This document shows positions 1 through 5,058 of a stretch of 5,058 nt of DNA, in pieces. This stretch comes from JADDRA01 sp035553895 (GTDB taxonomy: Bacteria > Actinomycetota > Acidimicrobiia > Acidimicrobiales > CADCSY01). Numbering within the stretch: position 1 is the stretch's first letter; the number at the start of each line of letters is the position of its first letter. The stretch covers positions 1-5,058 of the forward strand of contig DATMJI010000030.1 in the NCBI GenBank assembly GCA_035553895.1. The letters are read 5' to 3'. The notes under the pieces were generated by a model. That model saw nothing but the letters and a program-made list of their open reading frames with translations. It did no database searches and was not told the origin of the DNA. The position numbers and the translations under genes are program-made.

Positions 1-732
1 GGCCAGGAGGGCGGTGAGGCCGCCGAGGGCGTAGGCGGCGGGCGCATCCACGGGGCTGAGGGGGGCGACGGAGATGGCGAAGGTCGCCACCGCCACGGCG
101 GCGACGCCGGCGGCGGGGCCTTCCCACCAGGTGGTCGATCCGCTGCCGACGATGAAGTCGCCGGCGTCGTAGACGCAGATCAGGATCACCACCACCACCG
201 CCGCCTGGGCCCCGAAGCCGTGGGCGAGCACGGGGGCGGCGGCCGCCAGCCCCAGGGCCGTGGCCACGGCCACGGCGAAAGCGGTGTCGGGCGTGGCCCG
301 GCCGTGGGGAGGCTGCCAGGCCGACGTCACCAGCCGCTGGGCCAGGGTGAGCACCACCAGGGCCGGCAGGGCGGCCGCCACCGCCCGGGCGTCGGCGCCG
401 AAACCGGCCGCCAGGGGCAGGGCGGCGGCACCGAGCAGGGCCGGAAGGCGCCTGGGGTCCGTGAGCAGTCCCCGGGGCCGGCTGCCGTACACGGCGGCTG
501 CGTCGCTGTCCCACAGGCGCATCATCTGGTCCGCCGCCAGGGCCGCGGCCAGGGCCATCACCAGCCCGAGCACGGCCTGGCTCACGGCCGCGGCGGTCAC
601 CGTTACGAGGAACCAGACGATGCCCCAGCGGACCCGGGGTCCGTTGGTGTCGTGGACCAGGGCCAGCCCCTGCGGGGCGCGGCGCAGCTGGACCGGCAGC
701 CGCCGGCCGGGAGCGGCTGCCAGTTCAGCCAC
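1..732 (-). CDS. CdsA-like (phosphatidate cytidylyltransferase-related) membrane protein, 3' end beyond window
   Basis: An open frame of 244 codons runs from a GTG at 732-730 to the window edge without a stop; I translated it by hand. After a short polar N-terminus it is strongly hydrophobic, with spans near residues 37-67, 98-117, 120-134, 150-170, 176-187 and 206-223. Residues 188-209 (YDAGDFIVG, then TWWEGPAAG) match the layout of the conserved CdsA region, where D-x-G-x-Y/F-x-x-G is followed by a K-K-T-W-E-G motif. CdsA makes CDP-diacylglycerol from phosphatidate and CTP in the membrane. Here the lysines before T-W-E-G are missing, and the C-terminal CdsA signature would fall just beyond the edge, so catalysis is uncertain. 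The GTG overlaps the stop of the upstream MoaD-type gene by 8 nt (GTGGCTGA), implying translational coupling; no clear Shine-Dalgarno is visible. It could be a non-catalytic CdsA relative or another polytopic protein. Confidence 0.68.
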   Translation of the reverse strand, partial: MAELAAAPGRRLPVQLRRAPQGLALVHDTNGPRVRWGIVWFLVTVTAAAVSQAVLGLVMALAAALAADQMMRLWDSDAAAVYGSRPRGLLTDPRRLPALLGAAALPLAAGFGADARAVAAALPALVVLTLAQRLVTSAWQPPHGRATPDTAFAVAVATALGLAAAAPVLAHGFGAQAAVVVVILICVYDAGDFIVGSGSTTWWEGPAAGVAAVAVATFAISVAPLSPVDAPAAYALGGLTALLA

Positions 733-961
733 CCGAGACCGGGGGCAGGACGGCCAGCTCGTCGTCGTCGCCGACGGCGTCGCCGGCCGACGCCGGCTCA
801 CCGTTGCGCCACACCTGGCAGGACCCGAGCAGGCGGGTGAAGTCGTCGCCGTAGCGGCGGCGGGCCTCGCCCAGCACGGCGCCCACGGTGGCGCCGGCGA
901 CGACGTCCCGCCCGGTGCCCGCGGCCTCCCGGGCGGCGGCGAACAAGCGCAGCACCGCCAT
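725..961 (-). CDS. MoaD/ThiS-family sulfur carrier protein
   Basis: A 78-residue protein with a ubiquitin-like fold pattern: it begins MAVLRLFAAAREAAG and ends LAVLPPVSGG. The start LRLFAAAREAAG and the C-terminal di-glycine are hallmarks of MoaD, the small subunit of molybdopterin synthase. In this family the terminal glycine is adenylated by a MoeB-type enzyme and then carries sulfur as a thiocarboxylate. Length is typical (about 80 residues). I chose ATG 961-959 because the MoaD core begins there. An in-frame GTG two codons upstream (967-965) overlaps the stop of a 13-codon leader ORF and is a real alternative. Neither start has a Shine-Dalgarno, consistent with coupling to upstream translation. 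The next gene (CdsA-like) overlaps its stop. No other molybdenum-cofactor gene is in view, so a role in another sulfur-transfer pathway cannot be excluded. Confidence 0.88.
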   Translation of the reverse strand: MAVLRLFAAAREAAGTGRDVVAGATVGAVLGEARRRYGDDFTRLLGSCQVWRNGEPASAGDAVGDDDELAVLPPVSGG

Positions 962-963
962 GC

Positions 964-1005
964 TCACGCCGCGGGCGGGGCCGGGGTCGCATCGGTCAGG
1001 GACAT
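964..1005 (-). CDS. possible 13-codon leaderless leader ORF upstream of the MoaD-type gene
   Basis: ATG at 1005-1003 opens a frame encoding MSLTDATPAPPAA and stops with TGA at 966-964. The ATG lies 9 nt after a TAGCCT -10-like box (1020-1015), so a transcript would start at or near it. The stop overlaps an in-frame GTG of the MoaD gene (GTGA), the usual geometry for translational coupling. The peptide has no recognisable function, and proline/alanine richness is expected by chance at this GC content, so it is only a candidate. Confidence 0.3.
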   Translation of the reverse strand: MSLTDATPAPPAA

Positions 1006-1010
1006 GGTTT

Positions 1011-1022
1011 CCGGAGGCTACC
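1011..1022 (-). promoter_or_regulatory. predicted -10 region for the MoaD/CdsA-like operon
   Basis: Read on the minus strand this is GGTAGCCTCCGG. It contains TAGCCT (1020-1015), which fits the actinobacterial TANNNT -10 pattern, and sits 9 nt before ATG 1005. No convincing -35 is visible. It is an 11 of 12 match to the box in front of the divergent phosphatase gene, which strengthens the call. Confidence 0.5.
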
Positions 1023-1048
1023 GCCTGGCCTGACGGCGCCGGCCTCCC

Positions 1049-1060
1049 GGTAGCGTCCGG
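1049..1060 (+). promoter_or_regulatory. predicted leaderless promoter (-10) of the histidine phosphatase gene
   Basis: GGTAGCGTCCGG contains TAGCGT (1051-1056), a TANNNT -10 box ending 7 nt before GTG 1064. No Shine-Dalgarno stands in front of that GTG. The spacing puts the transcription start at or next to the start codon, as in leaderless actinobacterial mRNAs. A CTGACG at 1030-1035 is a weak -35 candidate with a short 15-nt spacer. Confidence 0.55.
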
Positions 1061-1063
1061 GCG

Positions 1064-1657
1064 GTGCGGATCCTCCTCGTGCGCCACGGGCAATCGGTCT
1101 GGAACGCCGCGGGCCGCTGGCAGGGCTGGGCCGACCCGCCGCTCACCGAGCTGGGGCGCCGGCAGTCACGCGCCGCGGTGGCCAACCTGGAGGGCATCGA
1201 CGTCGTCGTGTCGTCCGACCTCCGCCGGGCAGTGGAGACGGCGGCCCTGCTGGCCGAGCCCCTGGGGCTGGTTCCTGAGGGCACCGACGCCCGGCTGCGC
1301 GAGCGCGACGTGGGCGAGTGGACGGGTCTGACCCGTGCCGAGATCCTCCGGCGCTGGCCCGGCGCCCTGGACCGCCAGTGGGACCCTCCCGGGGGCGAGC
1401 GCGCCACGGCGCTGCGTCGGCGGGTGGTGGCGGTGGTGGAGCATCTGGCCAGGGCCCATCGCGCCACCACCCTGGCCGTCACCCACGGGGGCGCCATCCG
1501 CTGCCTCGAGCGTCACCTCGGCGTCGAACCGGAGCCCCTCCCCAACCTCGGCGGGGTCTGGGTGGACGTGGGCGACGACGGGACGATGACCGCCGGTCCC
1601 CGGGTGGTGCTGGTCGACCAGGCCGATGTCGCGGTCACCGTCCCCCGCCAGCTCTGA
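1064..1657 (+). CDS. histidine phosphatase family protein (phosphoglycerate mutase-like)
   Basis: A 197-residue protein of the histidine phosphatase superfamily, branch 1. The phospho-acceptor motif RHGQSVWN is at residues 7-14 with catalytic H8. SSDLRRAVETA (50-60) supplies the second phosphate-binding arginine, LRERDVGEWTG (78-88) carries the acid glutamate E80, and VTHGG (139-143) gives the second histidine H141, so the active site looks complete. At about 200 residues it is shorter than glycolytic cofactor-dependent mutase (about 250) and fits the small phosphatases, such as glucosyl-3-phosphoglycerate phosphatase, alpha-ribazole phosphatase (CobC) or broad-specificity phosphatases. The substrate cannot be told from sequence. 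The protein is cytoplasmic, with no signal peptide. The GTG start puts the RHG motif at the usual distance from the N-terminus and follows a TANNNT box. The gene converges on the UbiB-type gene with 14 nt between stops; no clear terminator hairpin is seen there. Confidence 0.92.
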   Translation: MRILLVRHGQSVWNAAGRWQGWADPPLTELGRRQSRAAVANLEGIDVVVSSDLRRAVETAALLAEPLGLVPEGTDARLRERDVGEWTGLTRAEILRRWPGALDRQWDPPGGERATALRRRVVAVVEHLARAHRATTLAVTHGGAIRCLERHLGVEPEPLPNLGGVWVDVGDDGTMTAGPRVVLVDQADVAVTVPRQL

Positions 1658-1671
1658 GCCCCGCCGGCCGG

Positions 1672-3156
1672 TCAGGCCCGGGCGGCCCGCCAGGCCGCCT
1701 CGGCCTCGCCCAACTCGGTCACCGGCGGTCCTGCCTTGCGGTACTCGTCGAGGATGGCCCGCCAGCGGTTGCGGGCCTCCAGGCGTCCGAGCAACGCCGA
1801 CATGCCCCAGACCACCCGGTCGAGGATCACGAACGACGACGGCATGTCGAGGCGCTCGATCACCTCGGCCGCCGGTCCGGACAGGTCCAGGGCCCGGCTC
1901 AGGGCCCCGGCTGTCCACGCCTGGCTGAAGGTGAAGGTGTCCGCCAGGTAGGGGGCATAGGGGTTCGACACGTAGTCCCAGACCACCTCGGGGTCCAGGC
2001 CGTGGTCGGGGGCCAGGAAGCCGGCGGCCACGAGCCGCTCGACGGTGGCCGGCGGGTCGTGGGCCAGGAGGGCGTCGAGCACGGGCGTGAGTTGCTCCAG
2101 CTCGCCCGGGCGCCACCGCTTGACCAGACCGAAGTCGAGGAAGGTCACGGCCCCGTCGGGATGGAAGCGGTAGTTGCCGGGGTGGGGATCGCCGTTGAAG
2201 ACCCGGTGGCGGTGCACCGATCCCTGGGCGAAGCGGAACAGGACCTCCGCCGCCCGTTGGCGGGTGGGTTCCCCGGCCTCGGCCAGAAACTCCTCCCACC
2301 GGCTGGCCTCTACCCACTCGCTGGTGAGCACCCGCCGGCTCGACCGCTCGGGTACCACCTCGGGAATGTGGATGAAGGGATGGCCCCGGTAGCGGACGGC
2401 GAACTCCTGCTGGCTGGCTGCCTCCAGGCGGTAGTCGAGCTCGTCGCCCATGCGGTCGCGCAGCTCGTCGACCAGGGCCTTGGCATCGAGGCTCTTGAGG
2501 GCGAGGGACGAGAACAGCTTGTAGAGCAGCTCGGCGTTGTCGAGGTCGCTGGTGATGGCCCCGTCGATGCCGGGGTACTGCACCTTGACCGCCACCCGGC
2601 GTCCATCGGCCAGGACGGCGCGGTGGACCTGGCCGATGGAGGCGGCGGCGACGGGGACGGGATCCCAGTCCAAGAAGAGCCGGGGCACGGTGTCCCCCAG
2701 CTCCTGGTGGACCACCTGTTCGGCCAGGCTCGGGGCCATCGGGGCCACATCGGCCTGGAGGGTGGCCAGCGCCGCCCGGGCGTCGGGCGGCAGACCCTCG
2801 GCGATGAAGGAGACCATCTGGCCCGCCTTCATGATCACCCCCTTCATGTTGCCCAGCTCCCGGGCCACGTCCTCGGCGGTGCGGATGGCGAACGCCTCCT
2901 CCAGGGCCGCCCGCCGGGCCTCGCCGGCCCGCCGGCCCCGGATTTTGAGCCAGGACCAGAAGAGGCCCCGGCGGGCGGTGAGGCGCCAGACCCGCACGGT
3001 GCGGCGCAGGTGGGTCCGGCGCACCGGGTCGGCCAGCCACCGCCCGGCGGCGGTGATGCCGGCGGCGGCCAGCGCCCCGGCCCCGGCCCGCACCGGGCGC
3101 TTGGCCGTCACCGCCGGACCCGCCTCCGTCTCACCCTGGGAGGCGGTGTTCCACAC
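1672..3156 (-). CDS. ABC1/UbiB (AarF) family atypical kinase
   Basis: A protein of about 494 residues with every ABC1-family landmark. Numbered from GTG 3156: KAGQMVSF at 110-117 (the KxGQ motif that covers the active site), the alanine-rich loop VAAASIGQVHR at 169-179, VAVKVQYPG at 188-196 with the nucleotide-binding K191, DELDYRLEA at 238-246, the catalytic loop GDPHPGN at 322-328, and LDFG at 340-343 with the metal-binding aspartate D341. Family members are ATP-binding proteins tied to isoprenoid-quinone and lipid homeostasis; the substrate here is unknown. No clear membrane anchor is visible at the C-terminus. The gene follows the zinc-finger gene: AGGAGG (3165-3160) overlaps that gene's TAG stop. 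GTG 3156 is only 3 nt from this SD, so GTG 3111, 10 nt after GGAGG, is a good alternative (479 residues). The motifs are unaffected by that choice. Confidence 0.93.
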   Translation of the reverse strand: MWNTASQGETEAGPAVTAKRPVRAGAGALAAAGITAAGRWLADPVRRTHLRRTVRVWRLTARRGLFWSWLKIRGRRAGEARRAALEEAFAIRTAEDVARELGNMKGVIMKAGQMVSFIAEGLPPDARAALATLQADVAPMAPSLAEQVVHQELGDTVPRLFLDWDPVPVAAASIGQVHRAVLADGRRVAVKVQYPGIDGAITSDLDNAELLYKLFSSLALKSLDAKALVDELRDRMGDELDYRLEAASQQEFAVRYRGHPFIHIPEVVPERSSRRVLTSEWVEASRWEEFLAEAGEPTRQRAAEVLFRFAQGSVHRHRVFNGDPHPGNYRFHPDGAVTFLDFGLVKRWRPGELEQLTPVLDALLAHDPPATVERLVAAGFLAPDHGLDPEVVWDYVSNPYAPYLADTFTFSQAWTAGALSRALDLSGPAAEVIERLDMPSSFVILDRVVWGMSALLGRLEARNRWRAILDEYRKAGPPVTELGEAEAAWRAARA

Positions 3157-3163
3157 CAGCCTC

Positions 3164-3385
3164 CTAGGCGTGGCCTGGGCAGTGCCGGGCGAGCGGGTCG
3201 GCGGCGAGGAGGGCGTCGTCGAGGCGGGTCCGGCACACCTCGCAGGTGCCGTAGGTGCCGTCGTCGAGGCGAGCCAGGGCGGCTTCCACGCCGACGAGGG
3301 CCGCCTCGGCCCGGTCGAGCTCGGCGGACGGGTCGGCACTCCCGGCCGGCTCTGCCAGCTGAGCGTCGCGGTGATGCCCGTCCAT
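3164..3385 (-). CDS. small DksA/TraR-type zinc-finger protein
   Basis: A 73-residue protein, the same size as plasmid TraR and half that of DksA. Residues 21-40 are a short helical, possibly coiled-coil stretch (AELDRAEAALVGVEAALARL). This is followed by the family signature DDGTYGTCEVC and a zinc knuckle formed by C48, C51, C69 and H72. The spacing is C-x2-C-x17-C-x2-H, where canonical members end in a fourth cysteine. Proteins of this family act in the RNA polymerase secondary channel to tune transcription initiation; whether this one does is inference. ATG 3385 follows a TACTGT -10 box by 8 nt with no Shine-Dalgarno, so the mRNA is probably leaderless. The TAG stop is embedded in the SD for the UbiB-type gene, making a two-gene operon. 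A longer open frame continues upstream, but the promoter and the family length favour this start. Confidence 0.87.
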   Translation of the reverse strand: MDGHHRDAQLAEPAGSADPSAELDRAEAALVGVEAALARLDDGTYGTCEVCRTRLDDALLAADPLARHCPGHA

Positions 3386-3391
3386 GCCCCA

Positions 3392-3401
3392 GGACAGTAC
3401 C
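3392..3401 (-). promoter_or_regulatory. predicted leaderless promoter (-10) of the zinc finger-UbiB operon
   Basis: On the minus strand GGTACTGTCC contains TACTGT (3399-3394), a TANNNT -10 box 8 nt before ATG 3385. It shares the GGTA-N3-TCC pattern with both boxes of the 1006-1063 divergent region. No good -35 is seen. Confidence 0.5.
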
Positions 3402-3423
3402 GCCGCCCCGGCCTTCGCCTTTC

Positions 3424-3452
3424 TTGACTTTTCCGATGGGAAAGGATGACAT
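3424..3452 (+). promoter_or_regulatory. predicted sigma70-like promoter for the Na/Pi transporter-family gene
   Basis: TTGACT (3424-3429) is a near-consensus -35. Seventeen nt later stands TGACAT (3447-3452), a weaker -10 candidate (3 of 6). Transcription would start near 3459, giving a leader of about 100 nt to GTG 3561. The spacer holds a short palindrome, TTTCC-GATG-GGAAA (3430-3443), which could be an operator. It lies back-to-back with the zinc-finger promoter, so both directions could share control. Confidence 0.45.
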
Positions 3453-3485
3453 AGGGCTGTGGGCGCGGACGAACGGCAGGACGAC

Positions 3486-3536
3486 CGTTCTTTGTCGGCT
3501 GGGCCGCCGGAGGTACGGCCCAGCCGACAAAGAACG
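3486..3536. repeat. perfect inverted repeat, 21-bp arms with 9-nt loop
   Basis: The left arm 3486-3506 (starting CGTTCTTTGTCGG) is exactly complementary to the right arm 3516-3536 (ending CCGACAAAGAACG). The loop is CCGGAGGTA (3507-3515) and contains GGAGG. No mismatch occurs in 21 pairs. As RNA it would be a very stable hairpin in the presumed transporter leader. No T-run follows on either strand, and it is at the 3' end of no gene, so a standard terminator is unlikely. It could be an attenuator or leader regulator, a palindromic repeat element, or the trace of a mobile element. Flanking bases show no obvious target-site duplication. Confidence 0.95.
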
Positions 3537-3560
3537 AGCCGGGAGGTCGCTGAACCCGAC

Positions 3561-4667
3561 GTGACCCACATCGCCGGGCGGGAGCTCCCGCCCGAGGACG
3601 TCTTCGTGCCCGAGGTGCCCCGCCGATCGCCCGTCGTGCGCCTGGTCTTCCTCGTCGCCGGCATCGGGCTCTTCGTCGCCGCCCTCGGGCTCATGCGCCG
3701 GGGAGCCACCGAGCTCATCCCCGCCCTGGAGGGCTCGGTGTTCACCGACAACGCGTGGAGCACGCTTGGGCTGGGATGGCTGGGTGCGTGCGTGGTCCTG
3801 TCGGGCTCGCCGGTGGCGGCGTCGGCCCTGGCCCTGCTCGACGGCGGCGCCATCACCCGGACCCAGGCCTTCACCATGCTCACCGGGTCGCGCCTCGGTG
3901 CCGCCTTCGTCGTGTTGGTGGTGGGGGTCGTCTACGCCCTGCGCCGAAAGGGGTCGGGGGGCCGCCGGGCACCCATCTCCATCGGGATCCTGGCCCTGCT
4001 CATGACCGCGGTGGTCTACGTCCCGGGTGCGTTGATCGGCTTCGCCCTTCTCGACGGGGGGGTCCTGGAGGGCTTCGACATCGGGACTTCGCCCCGGCTC
4101 ACCTCGCTCACCGACGCCCTCTTCGGGAGCACGGTTGATCTCCTGGCCGATGCCCTCCCCGGTTGGGCGCTGTTCCCGGTCGGGGTGGTCGTCCTGCTGG
4201 CCGGGTTCCAGCTCTTCGACCGGGTGCTGCCGAGCATCGGCAGCCACCAGCTCGAAGACCGGGCCGACGCCTGGTACACCCGGACCTGGCCGATGTTCGC
4301 CCTGGGCCTGGGGGTGACGGTGCTCACCCTGTCGGTGTCGGTGTCGCTGACCCTGCTCGTCCCCCTCGTGGCCAAGGGCTACCTGCGAAGGGCCAACACC
4401 TTGCCCTACATCGCCGGGGCGAACATCACCACCCTGGTCGACACCCTCGTCGCCGCCGTGCTGCTCGGCAACCAGGACGGCGTCCGGGTGGTCGTGGCCG
4501 TGACCCTGGCGGTGGCGTCGTGGACCTTGCTGTTGCTCGCCCTCGTCTATCCCAGCCTGCGCCGGATGTGCTTGGGGGTCGCCGGCGCCGCCGTGCGCTC
4601 GCCTTCCCGCCTGGCCGGCTTCACCTTGGTGCTGCTCGGGATCCCCGTCGCCCTCATCGCCTGGTGA
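3561..4667 (+). CDS. Na/Pi-cotransporter (NptA-like) family membrane protein
   Basis: From GTG 3561 this is a 368-residue polytopic protein with about nine hydrophobic segments: near residues 25-45, 69-92, 103-127, 139-164, 202-219, 243-271, 281-302, 310-329 and 351-368. It has the inverted-repeat layout of the Na+/phosphate cotransporter family. The first half-repeat has SGSPVAAS then an alanine-rich segment and TGSRLGAAF (108-116). The second has SVSVSLTLLVPL (258-269) then GANITT (286-291), the latter closely matching the family's GANIGT motif. The family's QSSS motifs lack the glutamine in both repeats, so the transported ion is uncertain. The start is debatable. The frame stays open back to GTG 3459, which sits 6 nt after a possible -10, but 3459-3560 contains the hairpin and many A/T-ending codons, whereas codons from 3561 on are almost all G/C-ending. 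GTG 3606 with GAGGA 7 nt upstream is a third option. Confidence 0.82.
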   Translation: MTHIAGRELPPEDVFVPEVPRRSPVVRLVFLVAGIGLFVAALGLMRRGATELIPALEGSVFTDNAWSTLGLGWLGACVVLSGSPVAASALALLDGGAITRTQAFTMLTGSRLGAAFVVLVVGVVYALRRKGSGGRRAPISIGILALLMTAVVYVPGALIGFALLDGGVLEGFDIGTSPRLTSLTDALFGSTVDLLADALPGWALFPVGVVVLLAGFQLFDRVLPSIGSHQLEDRADAWYTRTWPMFALGLGVTVLTLSVSVSLTLLVPLVAKGYLRRANTLPYIAGANITTLVDTLVAAVLLGNQDGVRVVVAVTLAVASWTLLLLALVYPSLRRMCLGVAGAAVRSPSRLAGFTLVLLGIPVALIAW

Positions 4668-4700
4668 CCGACTCGTCATCCAGGGCAACGGGCGGTGACG

Positions 4701-4706
4701 TAAGCT
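4701..4706 (+). promoter_or_regulatory. possible -10 box for the CHRD-domain gene
   Basis: TAAGCT fits TANNNT and is followed by TC, like the other boxes in the window. It would give a leader of roughly 40 nt before GTG 4755, which has its own Shine-Dalgarno. No convincing -35 is visible, and read-through from the transporter gene (87-nt gap, no clear terminator) is equally possible. Confidence 0.3.
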
Positions 4707-4754
4707 TCTCGAACCACCCCGAATCATCCCCTCACCCCCTCTGGAGGCCATACC

Positions 4755-5058
4755 GTGATCCGACGCCGCCTTGCTGTTGCTGCCGTCGCTGCCGGAACCA
4801 TCGGCACCCTGTTTGTCACGTCCGCACCGGCGCAGGCCGCCCACCTGCGTACCGTTCCCCTCACCGGTGCCGCCGAGGCGCCCAACCCGGGTGATCCCGA
4901 CGGCTCGGGCCTCGCCCGCATCGCCCTCTACCCCGACGAGGGGCGCATCTGCTACGTCATCGAGGTCGACGACGTCGCCCTGCCCGTCAGGGCCGCCCAC
5001 ATCCACGAGGCACCCCCCGGCCAGGCCGGACCGGTCGTGGTCGCCCTCGAGGCACCCA
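4755..5058 (+). CDS. secreted CHRD-domain protein, 3' end beyond window
   Basis: An open frame of 101 codons continues past the right edge; I translated it by hand. Residues 1-28 form a Sec-type signal peptide: basic IRRR, a hydrophobic core, then SAPAQA with likely cleavage after A28. The mature part begins HLRTVPLTGAAEAPNPGDPDGSG and includes ARIALYPDEGRICYVIEV (54-71) and AAHIHEAPPGQAGPVVVAL (80-98). The A-H-I-H-E-x-x-x-G-x-x-G-P-V-V-V pattern is the core of the CHRD domain, first described in chordin and common in exported bacterial proteins of unknown role. GTG 4755 is well supported by GGAGG at 4743-4747, 7 nt upstream. The protein is probably extracellular or surface-associated. It lies 87 nt downstream of the transporter gene on the same strand. 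Confidence 0.88.
   Translation, partial: MIRRRLAVAAVAAGTIGTLFVTSAPAQAAHLRTVPLTGAAEAPNPGDPDGSGLARIALYPDEGRICYVIEVDDVALPVRAAHIHEAPPGQAGPVVVALEAP

Noticed and set aside
187..202. short run of CACC/CAC triplets resembling a simple repeat
   Set aside because: It is in frame with four consecutive valine GTG codons in a membrane span of the CdsA-like protein, so codon bias explains it.
1658..1671. possible bidirectional terminator between the convergent genes
   Set aside because: Only 14 nt separate the stops, and the GC-rich sequence gives no clear stem with a T-run.
1166..3040. 624-codon open frame on the minus strand overlapping the phosphatase and kinase genes
   Set aside because: It is out of frame with the motif-bearing kinase, its translation is proline/glycine/arginine-rich low complexity, and it crosses the convergent gene end. 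It is a high-GC shadow frame.
3486..3536. the hairpin as a conventional intrinsic terminator
   Set aside because: No T-tract follows on either strand, and both flanking genes are transcribed away from the intergenic region rather than into it.
1318..3564. 748-codon open frame on the plus strand antisense to the kinase gene
   Set aside because: No domain is recognisable, composition is biased, and it runs antisense across the well-supported UbiB and zinc-finger genes.
4668..4754. possible terminator after the transporter gene
   Set aside because: No stem of useful length followed by a T-run was found; only a short HindIII-like AAGCTT palindrome is present.
3108..5006. 632-codon open frame on the minus strand across the transporter gene
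   Set aside because: It is hydrophilic, repetitive Gly/Asp/Gln/His/Arg composition, antisense to a convincing membrane protein and crossing several gene boundaries.

Overview
The window is very GC-rich, with coding third positions almost all G or C. It has GTG starts, leaderless-looking promoters with a TANNNT -10 box, and an actinobacterial-type gene set. This suggests a high-GC actinobacterium, possibly of the Acidimicrobiia type. That placement is inferred from style and gene content, since no marker gene is present.

Layout. (1) Positions 1-1005, minus strand: a small MoaD/ThiS-type sulfur carrier, followed with an 8-nt overlap by a multi-membrane-span protein resembling phosphatidate cytidylyltransferase (CdsA). 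The latter runs off the left edge. A 13-codon leader ORF may precede the sulfur carrier. (2) Positions 1006-1063: a compact divergent promoter region whose two -10 regions are near-identical 12-mers in opposite orientation. (3) Positions 1064-1657, plus strand: a histidine-phosphatase (phosphoglycerate mutase-like) enzyme with all catalytic residues. (4) Positions 1672-3385, minus strand: a two-gene operon, a 73-residue DksA/TraR-type zinc-finger protein followed by an ABC1/UbiB (AarF) atypical kinase. It converges on the phosphatase gene with 14 nt between the stops. (5) Positions 3386-3560: a divergent regulatory region with a sigma70-like promoter, a short palindrome in its spacer, and a perfect 21-bp-arm hairpin. 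(6) Positions 3561-4667, plus strand: a Na/Pi-cotransporter-family membrane protein. (7) Positions 4755 to the right edge, plus strand: an exported CHRD-domain protein, truncated by the window.

The genes do not form one obvious pathway. The clearest functional couplings are the sulfur carrier with the CdsA-like protein, and the zinc finger with the UbiB kinase (the SD of the kinase overlaps the stop of the zinc finger). The most unusual structure is the long perfect hairpin at 3486-3536. It lies at the start of the transporter gene, where codon usage argues that the DNA is leader rather than coding. Three promoters share the pattern GGTA-N3-TCC just before a start codon, which points to leaderless transcription as a local norm.
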